Positions 43,712 through 56,050 of a stretch of DNA of 64,000 bases are shown one piece after another. Position 1 is the first letter of the stretch, and the number at the start of each line of letters is the position of its first letter. Position numbers and translations under genes: made by a program. The notes under the pieces were generated by a model. That model was not told the origin of the DNA. It worked only from the letters and a program-made list of their open reading frames with translations, and searched no databases. Source of the stretch: Mauremys mutica (taxonomy: Eukaryota; Chordata; Testudines; Geoemydidae); assembly GCF_020497125.1 (NCBI RefSeq), contig NC_059072.1, positions 303,446,781 through 303,510,780 on the forward strand, written 5' to 3'.

Positions 43712-44597
43712 CTGTGCAGAGATTGCACAAGTGTTCTGTGCCCAGCCCCAGACATTGCAGGAGGATTTTATCTCTCCCTGTCTTCTACCTAGTGCTCCCC
43801 TATGGGCAGGCAATTTACTTGGCCTATTCACATGGCCAGATAAATCATACTGCCCTTGTGCTACTAGAAATGCCACTCAGTCAACGGGATTCCCAGAAGA
43901 GCACAACGTGACCCAAACAACATATTAACAGTAAGACAACTGTGGACAAACACATACTGTTCACTTGACTAGCAAACCGGAAAGCCACAAGCAACAGGTG
44001 GCTTAATATATTTGCCCTCCCTCTTTATGATCCCAGCACTGGTATTCTTTCCCCATCACATAAATAACCTTTATTTACATGTCTGTCTCTGCAGCATATG
44101 CAAATACTAGATGCAGGCAGAAAACTGTACACATCTGAGTCTCTTTTCCTGTGACATCAAGTACGTTTGCTCAAGGCAGTTTCCTATTAAGAGATCTGCA
44201 TCAGCCGTTGTTATGCCAGCTAAAGAAAATGTTGAAATATACTTCTGAAAAGAACTTCTGATTAAGCTAAACTAATCTAAATCAATAAACTATGCCAAGG
44301 TAGTCAACTCCTGATTATCCAAATCGCAAGGGTGATCTCTGTATTAATGTATTATTAATTATTTTTTTATTATTTATTTATTAATCTGGAACATGCTTAG
44401 AGTTTACAATACCAAACATAATCAGAAAATCAGTAGGACGGCAGTCAGCTGAACAGAGGAAAAGGCTGGCAGTTTGTTCAACAGGGAAGTTCAGAGCATC
44501 AGGATTCTACTGTATTTAGAGGTTCTGAGCGATGTATCAAATGAAATAGGAACCTGAGCTAGGATACATTTGATACACATGTTCTCAAGCTTTCAAA
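43712..44597. other. No gene seen
   Basis: AT-rich; a TATTATTTATTTATT low-complexity patch lies at 44345-44385. No exon recognised. Confidence 0.4.
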
Positions 44598-45440
44598 GAT
44601 TAATAGAATCCAAGGCCAGAAGGGATTATTGTGATCATATAGTCTGACCTCCTGTATAACATAGGCCATAGAATTTCCCCAAAATACGTCCTTTTGAACT
44701 AAGCATATATTTAAAAATCAAACACAGCACACATCTAATCTTCATATAAAAATTGCCAGTGATGGAGAATCCACCACAACTCTTGGTAAATTGTTCCAAA
44801 GCTTAGTTAATCTCACTGTTACAAATTTATGCTTCATTTCCAGTCTGAATTTGTCTGGCTTCAAATCCCAGCCATTGGCTCGTATTATACCTTTGTCTGC
44901 TAGACTGAAGAGCCCATTATTAAATATATGTTCCCCATTTATATAATTATAGACTGGAAGCAAGTCATCTCTTAATCTTCTCTTTCTTAAGCTAAATAGA
45001 TTGAGTGCCTTGAGTCTATCACTATAAGGCAGATTTTCTAATCTTTTAATCATTCTCATGTCTTTTCTCTGAACTCTCTCCAGTTTATCAACATTCTTCT
45101 TGAATTGTGGAAACCAGAGCAGGGCACACTATTCAGCAGTGCCAGTGCCAAATACAGAGGTAACATAACCTGTCTACTCCTACTCAAGATTCCCCTGTTT
45201 ATGCATCCAAGGATCTCACTAGCTCTTTTGGCCACCGCATCACAGTGGGAACTCATGTTCAGCTGATTATCCACCATGACCCCCAACTCTTTTTTGGAGT
45301 CACTGCTTCCCAGGATAGAGTCCCCCTTTTTGTAAATATGGCCTGCATTCTTTGTTCTTAGAGGTACACATTTACACTTAGCCATATTAAAGCTTGCAGT
45401 TGAGCATCTCAGAAACTTTTTTATTTTCTCCACACATGGC
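44598..45440 (-). mobile_element. CR1 LINE, 3' part with ORF2 C-terminus
   Basis: Reverse orientation. The left end has the CR1 tail (AAGGCCAGAAGGGATTATTG, TAGTCTGACCTCCTGTATAA). The minus-strand pieces 45442-45056 and 45059-44742 are the consecutive C-terminal ORF2 parts in different frames, with L-G-V-M-V-D-N-Q-L-N-M-S-x-H-C-D-A-V-A-K-x-A then R-L-E-N-L-P-Y-S-D-R-L-K-A-L. A frame change separates them, so the copy is dead. Confidence 0.9.
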
Positions 45441-46119
45441 ATTTGTTTGACAGAATTTAAGCAGTGATTGTCTCTTGTTTTCTTCTTTTACTAGAAACAG
45501 AGCACCCTGGATCAGCAGAATATATGTCCGAGTAGGGAGGAAACTACAGAGCAAAGACCACCACATGATTAAACGCGCTCAGTCAATGATGGAACTAAGT
45601 GTTGTGGCAATAAATTATTCCCAGTTCTGACCATGCAAGAAAGACAAACTGTTTGCTGGAGAGAGATCATAAGGGGTGGGTCAGATGACAGAGGAGAAGG
45701 CAAGGAGGACAAGAAGGAGAGCATTCAAGTTGCTTTTTTTAAGCTGTGACATGAAAGCAGAGCCTGCAATAACAACTGGCCAATTAGAATTGGTGCACAT
45801 TTGCAGCTGGCAAAACTAACAACCCCTCCACACACAGACACACAAAGAAAAAGAGAGAGAGGAGGGAAGTGGAAGAAATAGATTACTAAACCAAAGGATA
45901 AAGGGATTGTTGCCATTCTTGCCTTACCCTTCATGAGCTGCACTCCTCCAGCATGCCTTACCACACTGCTGGACCATACACCAGCAGGACTCCTCAGGGG
46001 CTCCCCAGTCTTGTCGTGGGCAGTTTGGTGTGGGTGCAAGTTACACTTCTTGAGTGCCTAATGACAGCCAGTGCAGGGGCTGAGCCTGATAACATCAGAG
46101 TCAATGGTAATTTCAGCCA
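45441..46119. other. No gene seen
   Basis: Unique DNA with a short CACACA / AGAGAG patch (45828-45864). Nothing coding recognised. Confidence 0.4.
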
Positions 46120-46264
46120 TGATTCGGCAAAGCACTGAAACACGTGCTTACCTTTAAGCATGTGCTCTAACTCCATCCTTAATCAGCAAAGTGCTATTTA
46201 CTTCAATGGAATTTATGCACATGCTTAAAGTTAAAGCATGCACTTAAGTGCTTTGCCAAGTGGG
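46120..46264. mobile_element. Palindromic MITE, about 145 bp
   Basis: GGCAAAGCACTGAAACACGT then TTTAAGCATGTGC on the left is inversely repeated as GCACATGCTTAAAG then GCACTTAAGTGCTTTGCC on the right. Confidence 0.75.
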
Positions 46265-46399
46265 GTCCTCTCTCATTGACTTTAATAGGAACTGCAGTAG
46301 ACCCTTTGAAGAGCAATACAGAGATATTACTGGTGTTGACACTTGTGTAACGTCAGATGGGGAACTGAACATGGCATTTCCAAATTTGTAGGCCAGACA

Positions 46400-46670
46400 C
46401 AATTAACTGCCTAGTCACACTACAGCCGGCTACCAGGGGAAGCTCTCAGAACTTCTACACTGGGGCCACCCAGCACTCTGGGGCTGGGACCATCCAGCAC
46501 TCAGGCCACCTGGTGCTCTGGGACTGGGCCGCCTGGGACTCAGGCCAGCTGGGGCGGGACTCCTCCAGCCGTGGTGGGGGCTCGGGGCTCCCGCAGGGGA
46601 GGGAAGGGGCCTCAGGCAGAAGGGGTGGGGCCAGGGGCTAGCCTTCCCAAAGGGGAGCTTCACACGCCAC
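46400..46670. other. GC-rich interval, possibly an eroded hAT-like element
   Basis: Local GC enrichment with repeated CACTCTGGGGCTGGGAC, CTGGTGCTCTGGGACTGGG and similar phrases. No clear terminal repeats. Not a promoter by any evidence I can see. Confidence 0.3.
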
Positions 46671-47400
46671 CCATGCTTTTAAGTCCCTTAGGCCCAGATC
46701 CACAAAAGTCTCTAGGATTCTAACTTCCACTGATTTCAGCAGAAATTAAGGGCCTAAATACCTTTGAATCTGCGCCTTAGTTTCTCTAGGCCTCAATTCC
46801 CCAGGGATGCACTTCTCTACCTCACATGGGTGTTGTGAAGATAAATACACTAAGGATTGTGAGGCACTCACATACTATGGTAATGGGAACTATATAAGTA
46901 CCTAGATAGACAGTGCTATATTGAATTTGTGGCTGAAATCCTGGCCTCGCTGAAGTATTATCTTTGAAATCTTTACTTCAGTAGCTAAACATTTTCTTCG
47001 AGAAACAATATTGGGGAAACATTATCAGTTAATATATTTGTCAGCTGAGGGTAGAATTCTTTGAGCAATGCACTTATTACTTTTTCTTAACTACATATAT
47101 TATGGCAGGAGTCACCTGTTACATGTAGTCTTACACATTATTTTTCTTAGTACACGAGTAACATGCTGTCTTTGAAGGAACACTGTATTGCACTTACTTT
47201 GATGATGTCACTTTTGCTGGGAAGCTGTTGAAAGCAGCAAGAGAGTTTTCTCTTTGCTCTAGCTTGAGTCAATTCCGGCAGAGTTGCTTCCTGGGAGCTT
47301 GGCATTGCTTTTTGGGCTGAGATCCCTGAAGGAGCTTGTGTGCTGTCTGTAACCTCTCTGTTCAAGGATTGGTATACATAGCGTAAATAAACAAGTTACA

Positions 47401-47616
47401 CTAAGGCCTCGTCTACATTACAAAATTAAGTCAACCTAAGTTTGGTCGACATACAGCCACCACAGTAAATACTGCAGTTTTTCATGTCCACACTACCCTC
47501 TTTCTCACAGCGGCATGTTTCCTCACCAGGAGTGCTTGCACCAGCTTAAGTGGGGCAATGTGTGGGGGGCTCACAGCTGGAGCCCCTTCGCCCCAACTGT
47601 CAGTCCCACAAAACTG
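47401..47616. repeat. hAT/MITE-like 5' fragment (CGTCTACA family)
   Basis: Begins CTAAGGCCTCGTCTACATTA, a start common to a family of fold-back elements in turtles, and runs directly into the CR1 at 47617 without its other end. Confidence 0.5.
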
Positions 47617-48212
47617 GGTAACTAGGCAACAAAATGGCAGATTAAATTCAATGTTGATAAATGCAAAATAATGCACATTGGAAAATATATCCTAACTATA
47701 CATATAAAATCATGGAGTCTAAATTATCTGTTACCACTCAAGAAAGAGAATCATTAGGAAATGGGTAGATAATAAGACAGAAAATATCATGTTGCCTCTA
47801 TATAAATCCATGTTACGCTCACATCTTGAATCTTGAGCAGATCTGGTTGCCCTATCTCAAAAAAGATATATTGGAATTGGAAAAAGTTCAGAAAAGGGCA
47901 ACAAAAATTATTAGGGGTATGGAACAGCTTTCATATGAAGAGAGATTAATAAGTCTGGGACTTTTCAACATGAAAAAGAGACGACTAAGGGGGGATATGA
48001 TAGAGGTCTATAAAATCATGATTGGTGTGGAGAAAGTAAATAAGGAAGTGTTACACAAGAACTAGGGCACACCAAATGAAATTAATAGGCAGCAGGTTTA
48101 AAACAAAGAAGAGGAGGTATTTCTTCACACACTGCACAGTCAACCTGGGGAACTCTTTGTCAGAGGATATTGTGAAGGCCAAAACCCTAATTGTGTTAAA
48201 AAAAGAACTGTT
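47617..48212 (+). mobile_element. CR1 LINE, ORF2 C-terminal part
   Basis: Sense orientation. It starts in the ORF2 block equivalent to N-K-M-A-D-x-I-Q-C-x-K (CAACAAAATGGCAGATTAAA). A deletion lies near 47755. The open piece 47826-48065 gives the L-E-L-E-K-V-Q-K-R-A-T-K-I-I-R-G-M block, and it ends AAAAAAAGAACTGTTC before the 3' UTR. 5'- and 3'-truncated. Confidence 0.88.
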
Positions 48213-48507
48213 CTAAGAGCCTTGATAACAAAGAATCTTCATTTTTGCTTCCTTGAATGGAAAGTTTGTGTCAACCAGGAGCTACTGAATGTGTTGAAGC
48301 AGGGCACACATACCAATAAGGGCCTGATCCCTGTTTTTACAAAGCACAAGAAATATAGATCTGTACACAACTCTGAAATGTACTTAAGGGTTGGTTGGTT
48401 TGTTTTCTTCTGTGATCAGAGGATCTCTGTGTGTCAATAGTTACTGATATAGCAACACTTATGATTGAGAGATGACCCCCCACACACACACAGTTACATC
48501 TCTAATG

Positions 48508-48849
48508 CAGTGGTTCTCAAACAGGGAAGGCCACAAGCAGGCTTCAGGGGCGGCCACCAAAGAGGGCCAGCATTAGACTCACTGGGGCCCAGAGCGGAAA
48601 GCCGAAGCCCCACGACATGGGTCTGAAGCCTGGAGCCCCATCACCACGGGTTGAAGTTGAAGCTTGAACAATGTAGCTTTGTGGGGACTCCCTGTGGTGT
48701 GGAGCCCCAGGCAATTGCCCTGTTTGCTACGCTCTAATGCCGGCCCTGGCTTTTATATGCAGAAAAACAGCTGTTGTGGCACATGTGGGCCATGGAGTTT
48801 TATAGCATGTTGAGGGGGGCCTCAGGAAGAAAAAGGTTGAGAACGCCTG
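48508..48849. mobile_element. hAT-type MITE (CAGTGGTTCTCAAAC ends)
   Basis: Ends CAGTGGTTCTCAAAC and GGTTGAGAACGCCTG are inverted repeats. Flanks CTCTAATG (48500-48507) and CTCTAGTG (48850-48857) form an 8-bp duplication with one mismatch. A short CA repeat lies just upstream. Confidence 0.88.
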
Positions 48850-49088
48850 CTCTAGTGGACAGCTGTTTGTATCTGTTTCAGCAGAGAAGAGATGGCAGAC
48901 CTCAGTATTGGCTAGATAGATACTAGATACACCACAACCCTGAGTAGCGGGCAAGTGTAGGAGGAAATAAGGCAAAATAGGAGGAAGGTGCTTGTGAGAC
49001 AAGACCCATTTTCCCCCATTCCCCTTTCCCCAAATGTTTGTCCCCTCTGGGCCCATCTCCATACTTTTGACTTTGCTGCTGTTCCCTT

Positions 49089-49250
49089 CCCCCATGGTGT
49101 CCCTAGCTGCTGTTTGCCAGAAGCTGGGACTGGGTGATGGGATGGATCACTTGATGATTACCTGCTCTGGTCTTTCCTTCTGGGGCACTGGCACTGGCCA
49201 CTGTCAGCAGACAGGATACTGGGCTAGAAGGACGCTTATGTTATGTTCAT
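49089..49250 (+). mobile_element. CR1 LINE 3' end
   Basis: TGCCAGAAGCTGGGACTGGG, GATGGATCACTTGATGATTA and GACAGGATACTGGGCTAGAA match the 11.2-kb copy in the same orientation. Confidence 0.85.
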
Positions 49251-49369
49251 GTTTTCACCCTGGTCCTCCATTTGTATCCCAATGTTGGCCAGGGAGCAAA
49301 CTCTGAGGGCATGTGAGGGCAGAATTAGGGCACCACTTACAAGGTTGTTACTGAGTCAGCCGAAGGGGA

Positions 49370-50047
<678 letters not shown>

Positions 50048-51510
50048 TGACATGGGAGGAGGGGGCAGAGGGGATTGCGAGGAGGCATGGCTTCTCTCTG
50101 CCCATTCCTCGGCTCAACACGTAGGGAGGTGTGGGAATCGTGAGCTAAAGGGTTAACAGACTACCCGAGCCCCGGGGTGGGGAGCAGAGGGTGACCCTTC
50201 TTCTCGTGCTGCTGACGGGAGTAAACCTTCCAGCCTAGCTAGGGGTGTAGAACAATCAGATGGTTAAATCACGGGCTCCTGTCCCAAGCTGAGGCAGAAT
50301 GGAGGAAATGTCACACCTCGATGACTGAAAGTGTCAGTGTCTCATGGAAAACACACAGCAAAATCGTTCACCAAGCAAGGAAGAGACTGACACACACACA
50401 CACCTTCCATCTAAACACCCAGAAGGAGGAGAGTCTGTAACACAAAGAAAAATACATGCACACACCATCCACTTGAGAAGAGAAAATGTAGCACACACAA
50501 CACATCCATCCCCATGTAGGGGGACTAACATGCAACAATATCCAGCAGTGCTGGCTGCCGCAACATTATAGCTGTTGGAAGTGCACATGGAGGTGTACTC
50601 TCAAAGAGTTCTAGATCTCTAACAGGGACAGCACCAGTGGGAGTTATTGTGTTTTATTTCCCGTGGCATCTGTTTTTTAAGAGATTAAGTGCAACCTAAA
50701 CTTGACCACTTTGCCTAGTCAATACAAAGAATATGTTAATACAAAAGAGGTAACTCAGATGGGATCCCATTTCATCTTTTAGGGCTCACTTCTGCCCTCA
50801 GGTACACTGGGAATAAAATGGAGCCCTTACTGAGTTGGCAGCTCAGCTGGGACAACAGCCCTCACACCTGATGAGGCAATAGCCTTCCAGCTAACAAAAT
50901 CTTGCTTATTACTTTAAATAAAGGTGGCACATATGCTCCAGTTGTAAACGCTGAGCTAGAAAATCGAAGAGCGTAACTGTGCACAGATGCATGCATTTTG
51001 TTATTAGCAGTGGACTGGGCTGAGCCACTGACATTTCAGCTGCTTAAATTCAGAGTGTGCAAAAGTGCTCTTAGAAAGCTGGTTAATGGGAGAGATTTTC
51101 ATTTGAGCTCTAGCTCCCCTTTCCTCAAAGTTGTTTAGAGCTCTTGCTATTCTAATTCCACCCACAAAACCTTGAGTGTTTATTAATAGCTCACTATCCT
51201 TTCAGAGCTCCCCTCCACACCAAGAGTGAACTGTTTCAAAGAGAAGCCTGTTACTATAATGTCAGGGAACTGCTGGAAATTCATAGCTGGGATTTTTGCT
51301 TTGCCAAGAAGCTCTCAACACGTAGGGCTTGTCTACACCTGTAAGTGTAAACTGTAAGGCTGCAACAGCGCCACTGTGGGGCTTAGTGAAGATGCCACCT
51401 ATGCCAACGGGAGAACGTCTCCCACTGGCGTAGGTACTCCACCTCCCCGAGAGCGGTACCTATGTCAATGGGAGTAGCCCTCCTGTCAACATAGCACTCA
51501 CTGTCTACAC

Positions 51511-53007
51511 CAGGGGTCTCAAACATGCGGCCCGCGGGCCGCATGCGGCCCGCGGAGCTCTTCCCTGCTGCCCGCGGAGCTCCCCAGGGGAGCTCCGCAG
51601 GGGCCCCCCAAGAGAAAAGCGGAGGCTCCCGCCTCCGCCCCTCTCCTGGAGCCTCGGCGCATAGAGCGCCGAGTCTCCGTCCGAGCGCCTGAGCCCCGCC
51701 CCGATCCGAGCCGCGTGGGGAGGGAGCGGGGCTGGGAGCTCTGGGCTGAGCGCTGCGCTCGGCGTGGAGCTCCCAGCCCCGCCCCCTCACCACGCGGCTC
51801 TGAGCGGGACCGCCGGAGACGCGCTCGGGTAAGGGGGGGGGGAAGCGGGACCCGCCGGGGCCGGGCTGGGGGGGGGGGGAAGGGAAGCGCTCAGGGCTGG
51901 GGCAGAGGATTAGGGTGCGGGGGGATGAGGGGTTCATGATGTGGGGGCGCTCAGGGCTGGGGCAGAGGATTAGGGTGTGGGGGGATGAGGGCTCTGGCTG
52001 GGGCTGAGGATTAGGGTGCAGGGTCCTAGTGCCTGCCCTCCGCCAGTACTGGCAAGGCAGGCTTCCCTTACCCTGAGCCTCTCCAACCCCAAACCCTCAG
52101 CCCCAGCCAGAGCCCTCATTCCCCCCGCACCCTAATGCCCCAGCCCTGAGCACCCCCACACCATGAACCCCTCATCCCCCTGCACCCTAATCCTCAGCCC
52201 CAGCCAGAGCCCTCATCCCCCCGCACCCTAATCCTCTGCCCCAGCCCTGAGCGCCCCCACATCATGAACCCCTCATCCCCCCGCACCCTAATCCTCTGCC
52301 CCAGCCCTGAGCGCCCCCACATCATGAACCCCTCATCCACAGCCCTCACCCCACACTCCAAACCTCTTCCCTAGCCCTGAGCCCCCTCGCATCATGAACC
52401 CCTCATCCACAGCCCTCACCCCACAGCCCAACCCTCTTCCCTAGCCCTGAGCCCCCTCGCATCATGAACCCCTCATCCACAGCCCTCACCCCACAGCCCA
52501 ACCCTCTTCCCTAGCCCTGAGCCCCCTCGCATCATGAACCCCTCATCCACAGCCCTCACCCCACAGCCCAACCCTCTTCCCTAGCCCTGAGCCCCCTCCT
52601 GCATCATGTACCCCTCGCCCTCAGCCCCACAGCCCTCACCCCTGCACTCCCTCCTATCCCCAAACTCCATCCCAAAGCCTGCACCCCCACCCCCTGCCGC
52701 ATCGAGCACAGAGCCTGCATCCAGACCCCCTCCCCCACCCAAACTCCCTCCCAGAGCCTTAGGCAGTAAATCTAAGTGCGTGTTTTGTCCTTTGAGTGAG
52801 GTGCATTACTGAGTGTATATATTTATTAAAACTGCGCGCGCTTAGGGGAGGAGGTGGAGAAGAGACAGGGCAGGGGCGGGGCCTCATGGAAGGGGTGGAT
52901 TGGGGGTGTGGCCAGAGGCAGCAAGGGGGCGTGTCAGTGATGCGGCCCTCGGGCCAATGCACTAGTCCTCATGCGGCCCTCGGGGTCATTTGAGTTTGAG
53001 ACCCCTG
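51511..53007. mobile_element. hAT-like element with internal minisatellite (3)
   Basis: Perfect 8-bp duplication GTCTACAC at 51503-51510 and 53008-53015, lying within the outer MITE. Ends CAGGGGTCTCAAACATGCGG and GAGTTTGAGACCCCTG are inverted repeats. 1,497 bp. GCGGCCCGCGGGCCGC palindromes near the left end. No transposase. Most of the inside is a C/G-rich tandem array that switches strand in the middle. Confidence 0.93.
51880..52740. repeat. Minisatellite with inverted halves, about 70-bp unit
   Basis: On the right side ATCATGAACCCCTCATC recurs at 52261, 52321, 52391, 52461 and 52531 (spacings 60, 70, 70, 70). On the left side (51890-52020) the same unit is present in reverse complement (GGATGAGGGGTTCATGAT, GGGCGCTCAGGGCTGGGGC). 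The array is therefore a large inverted repeat with a spacer at about 52022-52085. Confidence 0.88.
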
Positions 53008-53639
53008 GTCTACACCAAGGGTTAGGTTGATATAACTGTGTCGCTCAGAAGTGCAGATTTTCTACACCTTTGAGCATCGTAGTTATACTGAAAGTCTGAT
53101 TTAGGCTTGGTCTACGCTAATCTCCTAAAACTCCCCCATCCTAGAATCCTGAGTGACTGAGCTAGCCTAGAAAATGGGATTTCTTTTCAATTAGATTTGG
53201 CTGTAATCTAGCGTTAACCTGAGTGAATCACCTTAAAGGTGACCTGAAATGCTCTTTTAAAAATACATTAAAACTGCTGACGTTTTCAAATCCTTAACAC
53301 AATAGATCGAGTTATTTTTTTTAAAATGCATTTTAAATTAAAATGTTTTAAGGTTGATTTAAAAATGCCTTTGTTTTTTCTTTACCAAAAGGCACGTGAC
53401 TGCTTTTCTCTATTGTTCCTACCACTCACTGATGTGTGAAGCAGCTTCTCTGAATGAAGTGTCTGTGACTAACAACAGACCTTATCTCTGGTGAAACAAA
53501 TTGTCTGTGACTTTCTTTTATTATTTCGATGCCTCTCCTGTTCCTGATAATACGGAGCACTTAGGGTTTGATCCTGTGCCCCTTTCAAGTCAATGGAAAA
53601 AATCCCACTGATGAAAGATGGAGAATTAAGCCCTTATGT

Positions 53640-53822
53640 AGCACTTTTCACCCAGAGATTTTGAAGTGCTTTAAAAAGCATTATTAGCACTGTTTAAATA
53701 GATAGGGGAAACAGAGACACAGAGAGGTGGTATGACACACCCAGGTTAAGAGGGCAGTTCAGTAGAAGAACCAGGGATAGAACTGAAGTCTTCTGATGCC
53801 CTATCCACTGGATAATGCTACC
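53640..53822 (-). repeat. MIR SINE
   Basis: GATAGGGGAAACAGAGACAC, AGAGAGGTGGTATGACAC, CAGGGATAGAACTGAAGTCT and CCCTATCCACTGGATAATGC appear in reverse MIR order. Confidence 0.78.
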
Positions 53823-54114
53823 TTCCTCTTTTCTGTCATCCGTTTGGTTTTTCTCCTCTCACTCTTCTTTGTTTATGACCTTTTTGCTATCCTTTCCCTT
53901 CCTTCTCTCTTTTTTCCCCCCTTCTCTCTCCCAGTCTGCTTACTAGCTTCTCTCCTCTCACCTCATCTTTTGCCATTCTCCTTCCATTGGCCACTCTTCT
54001 GCCGTCAGCCTCCACTCACTTGGCACTTCTTCCACGCAGCGCTTCTAGAATTAGATAGTAGCACCAGCTCTAGCTTTCTAAAAATCAAGCTGTTTGGATC
54101 AGGACTGCAGACCC

Positions 54115-54400
54115 ATTATTATTCATATTTGTAGCATAGTACCCCCTAGGGGCCTCAACCAAGACCAGGGTTCCTTTGAGCTAGGCACTGTAGAAACACA
54201 TAGTAATAGACAGTCTTTCTGCCAAAATGCTTACAGTCTAAACAGACAACGGTTGGGAGAAAGCAAGTATTATTGTCGCCATTTTGCAGATGGGGAACTA
54301 AGGCACAGTGAAACTAAGTGACTTACCCAAAGTCACACAAGAGGTCAGTGTCAGAGCTTGGAATTGAACCAGGTCTCCAGGGACCGCAAGCATCACACAA
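54115..54400 (-). repeat. MIR SINE with long tail
   Basis: ATTATTCATATTTGTAGC, AGGCACTGTAGAAACACATA, CTTACAGTCTAAACAGAC, TTTTGCAGATGGGGAACTAA, GTGACTTACCCAAAGTCACA and GAATTGAACCAGGTCTCC appear in canonical reverse order. Confidence 0.82.
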
Positions 54401-54837
54401 CCATCCTTCCTGTATGCACAATTCCACAGCTTGAACCCAGATATGACTATCAATTCCTCCTTTACTTGCCTGCCCAGTCCTGATCTTAGTGCTGTGTGAA
54501 TCCTCTACTTCTATTGATTATGTCCATAGTATCTCATGTCATCATATAACCATCTGCTCATGTCTTGGTTGGTAAGAAGCTTCTAAGTCCACCTATCCAT
54601 CTCTTCCCTCTGTGTGGTCCTTGAAATATTAACATGTTTGTATTTATTCTTAGTTATAAAAGCCTCTATCTAGTGCTCTAGGCTCCAAACAATAATCATA
54701 CATCAAAACAGAAGTCAGTAGTTCAAAATGTCCATAGAAGACCATCAACTTCTTCCTTCCTTCCTCTCCCTTTCCAAGTGACCTATTAGAACATTCAGTC
54801 ACGCATCCTTAAAATAAACTGACTAGAGTTCCGACTG

Positions 54838-54971
54838 GTATCAGGGGGTAGCTGTGTTAGTCTGTATCCGCAAAAACAACAAGGAATCTGGTGGCACCTT
54901 AAAGACTAACAGATTTATTTGGGCATAAGTTTTCGTGGGTAAAAAACCTGCTTCTTCAGATGCAGTTAAAC
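54838..54971 (-). mobile_element. Penelope-like fragment
   Basis: Perfect 11-bp duplication AGTTCCGACTG at 54827-54837 and 54972-54982. The interior is the reverse-oriented PLE end (GTATCAGGGGGTAGCTGTGT, AGACTAACAGATTTATTTGG, CTTCTTCAGATGCA). Confidence 0.92.
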
Positions 54972-55726
54972 AGTTCCGACTGTTTATCAAATGTATATTT
55001 AACTTAAGGATATTTTTGGCACATGCTGACCAAAATAAAATAAAAAATGAGTGTCCTTTGATATTGTTTTTAACAATTTCCTCTCCCAGTGGATGGTAAT
55101 TGGCTGTATGATATATGTTTTGTTCTAAAGTGACAACCCAGTCAGGGAACATAATTATTTTTCAAGCATCCCACATCTATTAGATATCTCAGAAAATACC
55201 TAAGAACATGTTTTCTGTCTCAAAGAACTTAAAATACAGATACAACAAGAGAGACTACTAAACAGCCCAACTGTGGGAGGGAAGAGGACAGAAATAGATA
55301 AGCAAACATTGAGGAATAAAACTCACTTTACCTTTCCCTAGAGAAATTCAAGACGACTGATCTGCAGAGAATCTGTGAGAGGCATTATTCTATTTAAAGG
55401 TGGGGCGGGGAGAATACGGGAGATTTCAATATTGTTGAATTAAACTGTCTGATCTACTGTAAATACAATTATCCTCTATTACTCTTCCGTTAGCCTATTG
55501 TGCTTCAGCTTTTCCTTTCAGCTTCGTAGCATTCCTGTGAAGCAGTTATGACAATGGAGTAAACTGTTTTACGTTAGACCTTTTGAGTATTTCACTGTTT
55601 GAGGTTTGAAGCTGAAACCACGCCAGTTCTTTATCTTGATTTTCTGCATCTATTTTTAAATGAGCTACCAAGACAATTGGTTAAACGGGTAACAAACTGA
55701 AATCTTCTTTTCCCCCCACATTTTAG

Positions 55727-55947
<221 letters not shown>

Positions 55948-55959
55948 AAAAGTTTGTGG

Positions 55960-56050
55960 ACAAAATTCTGACCCAGGACGCATGCACACAATGCTTCCAC
56001 TGCAGCCAATGGGAACCTCTGTGTGTGTATTTATGAACAGAATTTGATGC
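55960..56050. repeat. Palindromic MITE-like hairpin
   Basis: ACAAAATTCTGACCC and GAACAGAATTTGATG pair imperfectly at the ends. Confidence 0.45.

Larger units (their letters stand above)
51323..53117. mobile_element. Outer MITE in SERP2 intron 1, split by a hAT-like element
   Basis: The left piece 51323-51510 starts TAGGGCTTGTCTACACCTG and carries GTAGGTACTCCACCTCCCCG. The right piece resumes at 53008 with GTCTACACCAAGGGTTAGG and GATATAACTGTGTCGCTCAG and ends near TTGGTCTACGCTAA. Together they make one member of a TCTACAC-ended fold-back family of turtles. Confidence 0.75.

Noticed and set aside
42946..43755. Several overlapping Pro/Gly-rich frames
   Set aside because: They fall in the G-rich array of a hAT-like element and run on both strands at once.
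52080..52740. Regular 70-bp repeats that look superficially like a CRISPR array
   Set aside because: Repeats are contiguous with no unique spacers, the DNA is vertebrate and the array lies inside a transposon.
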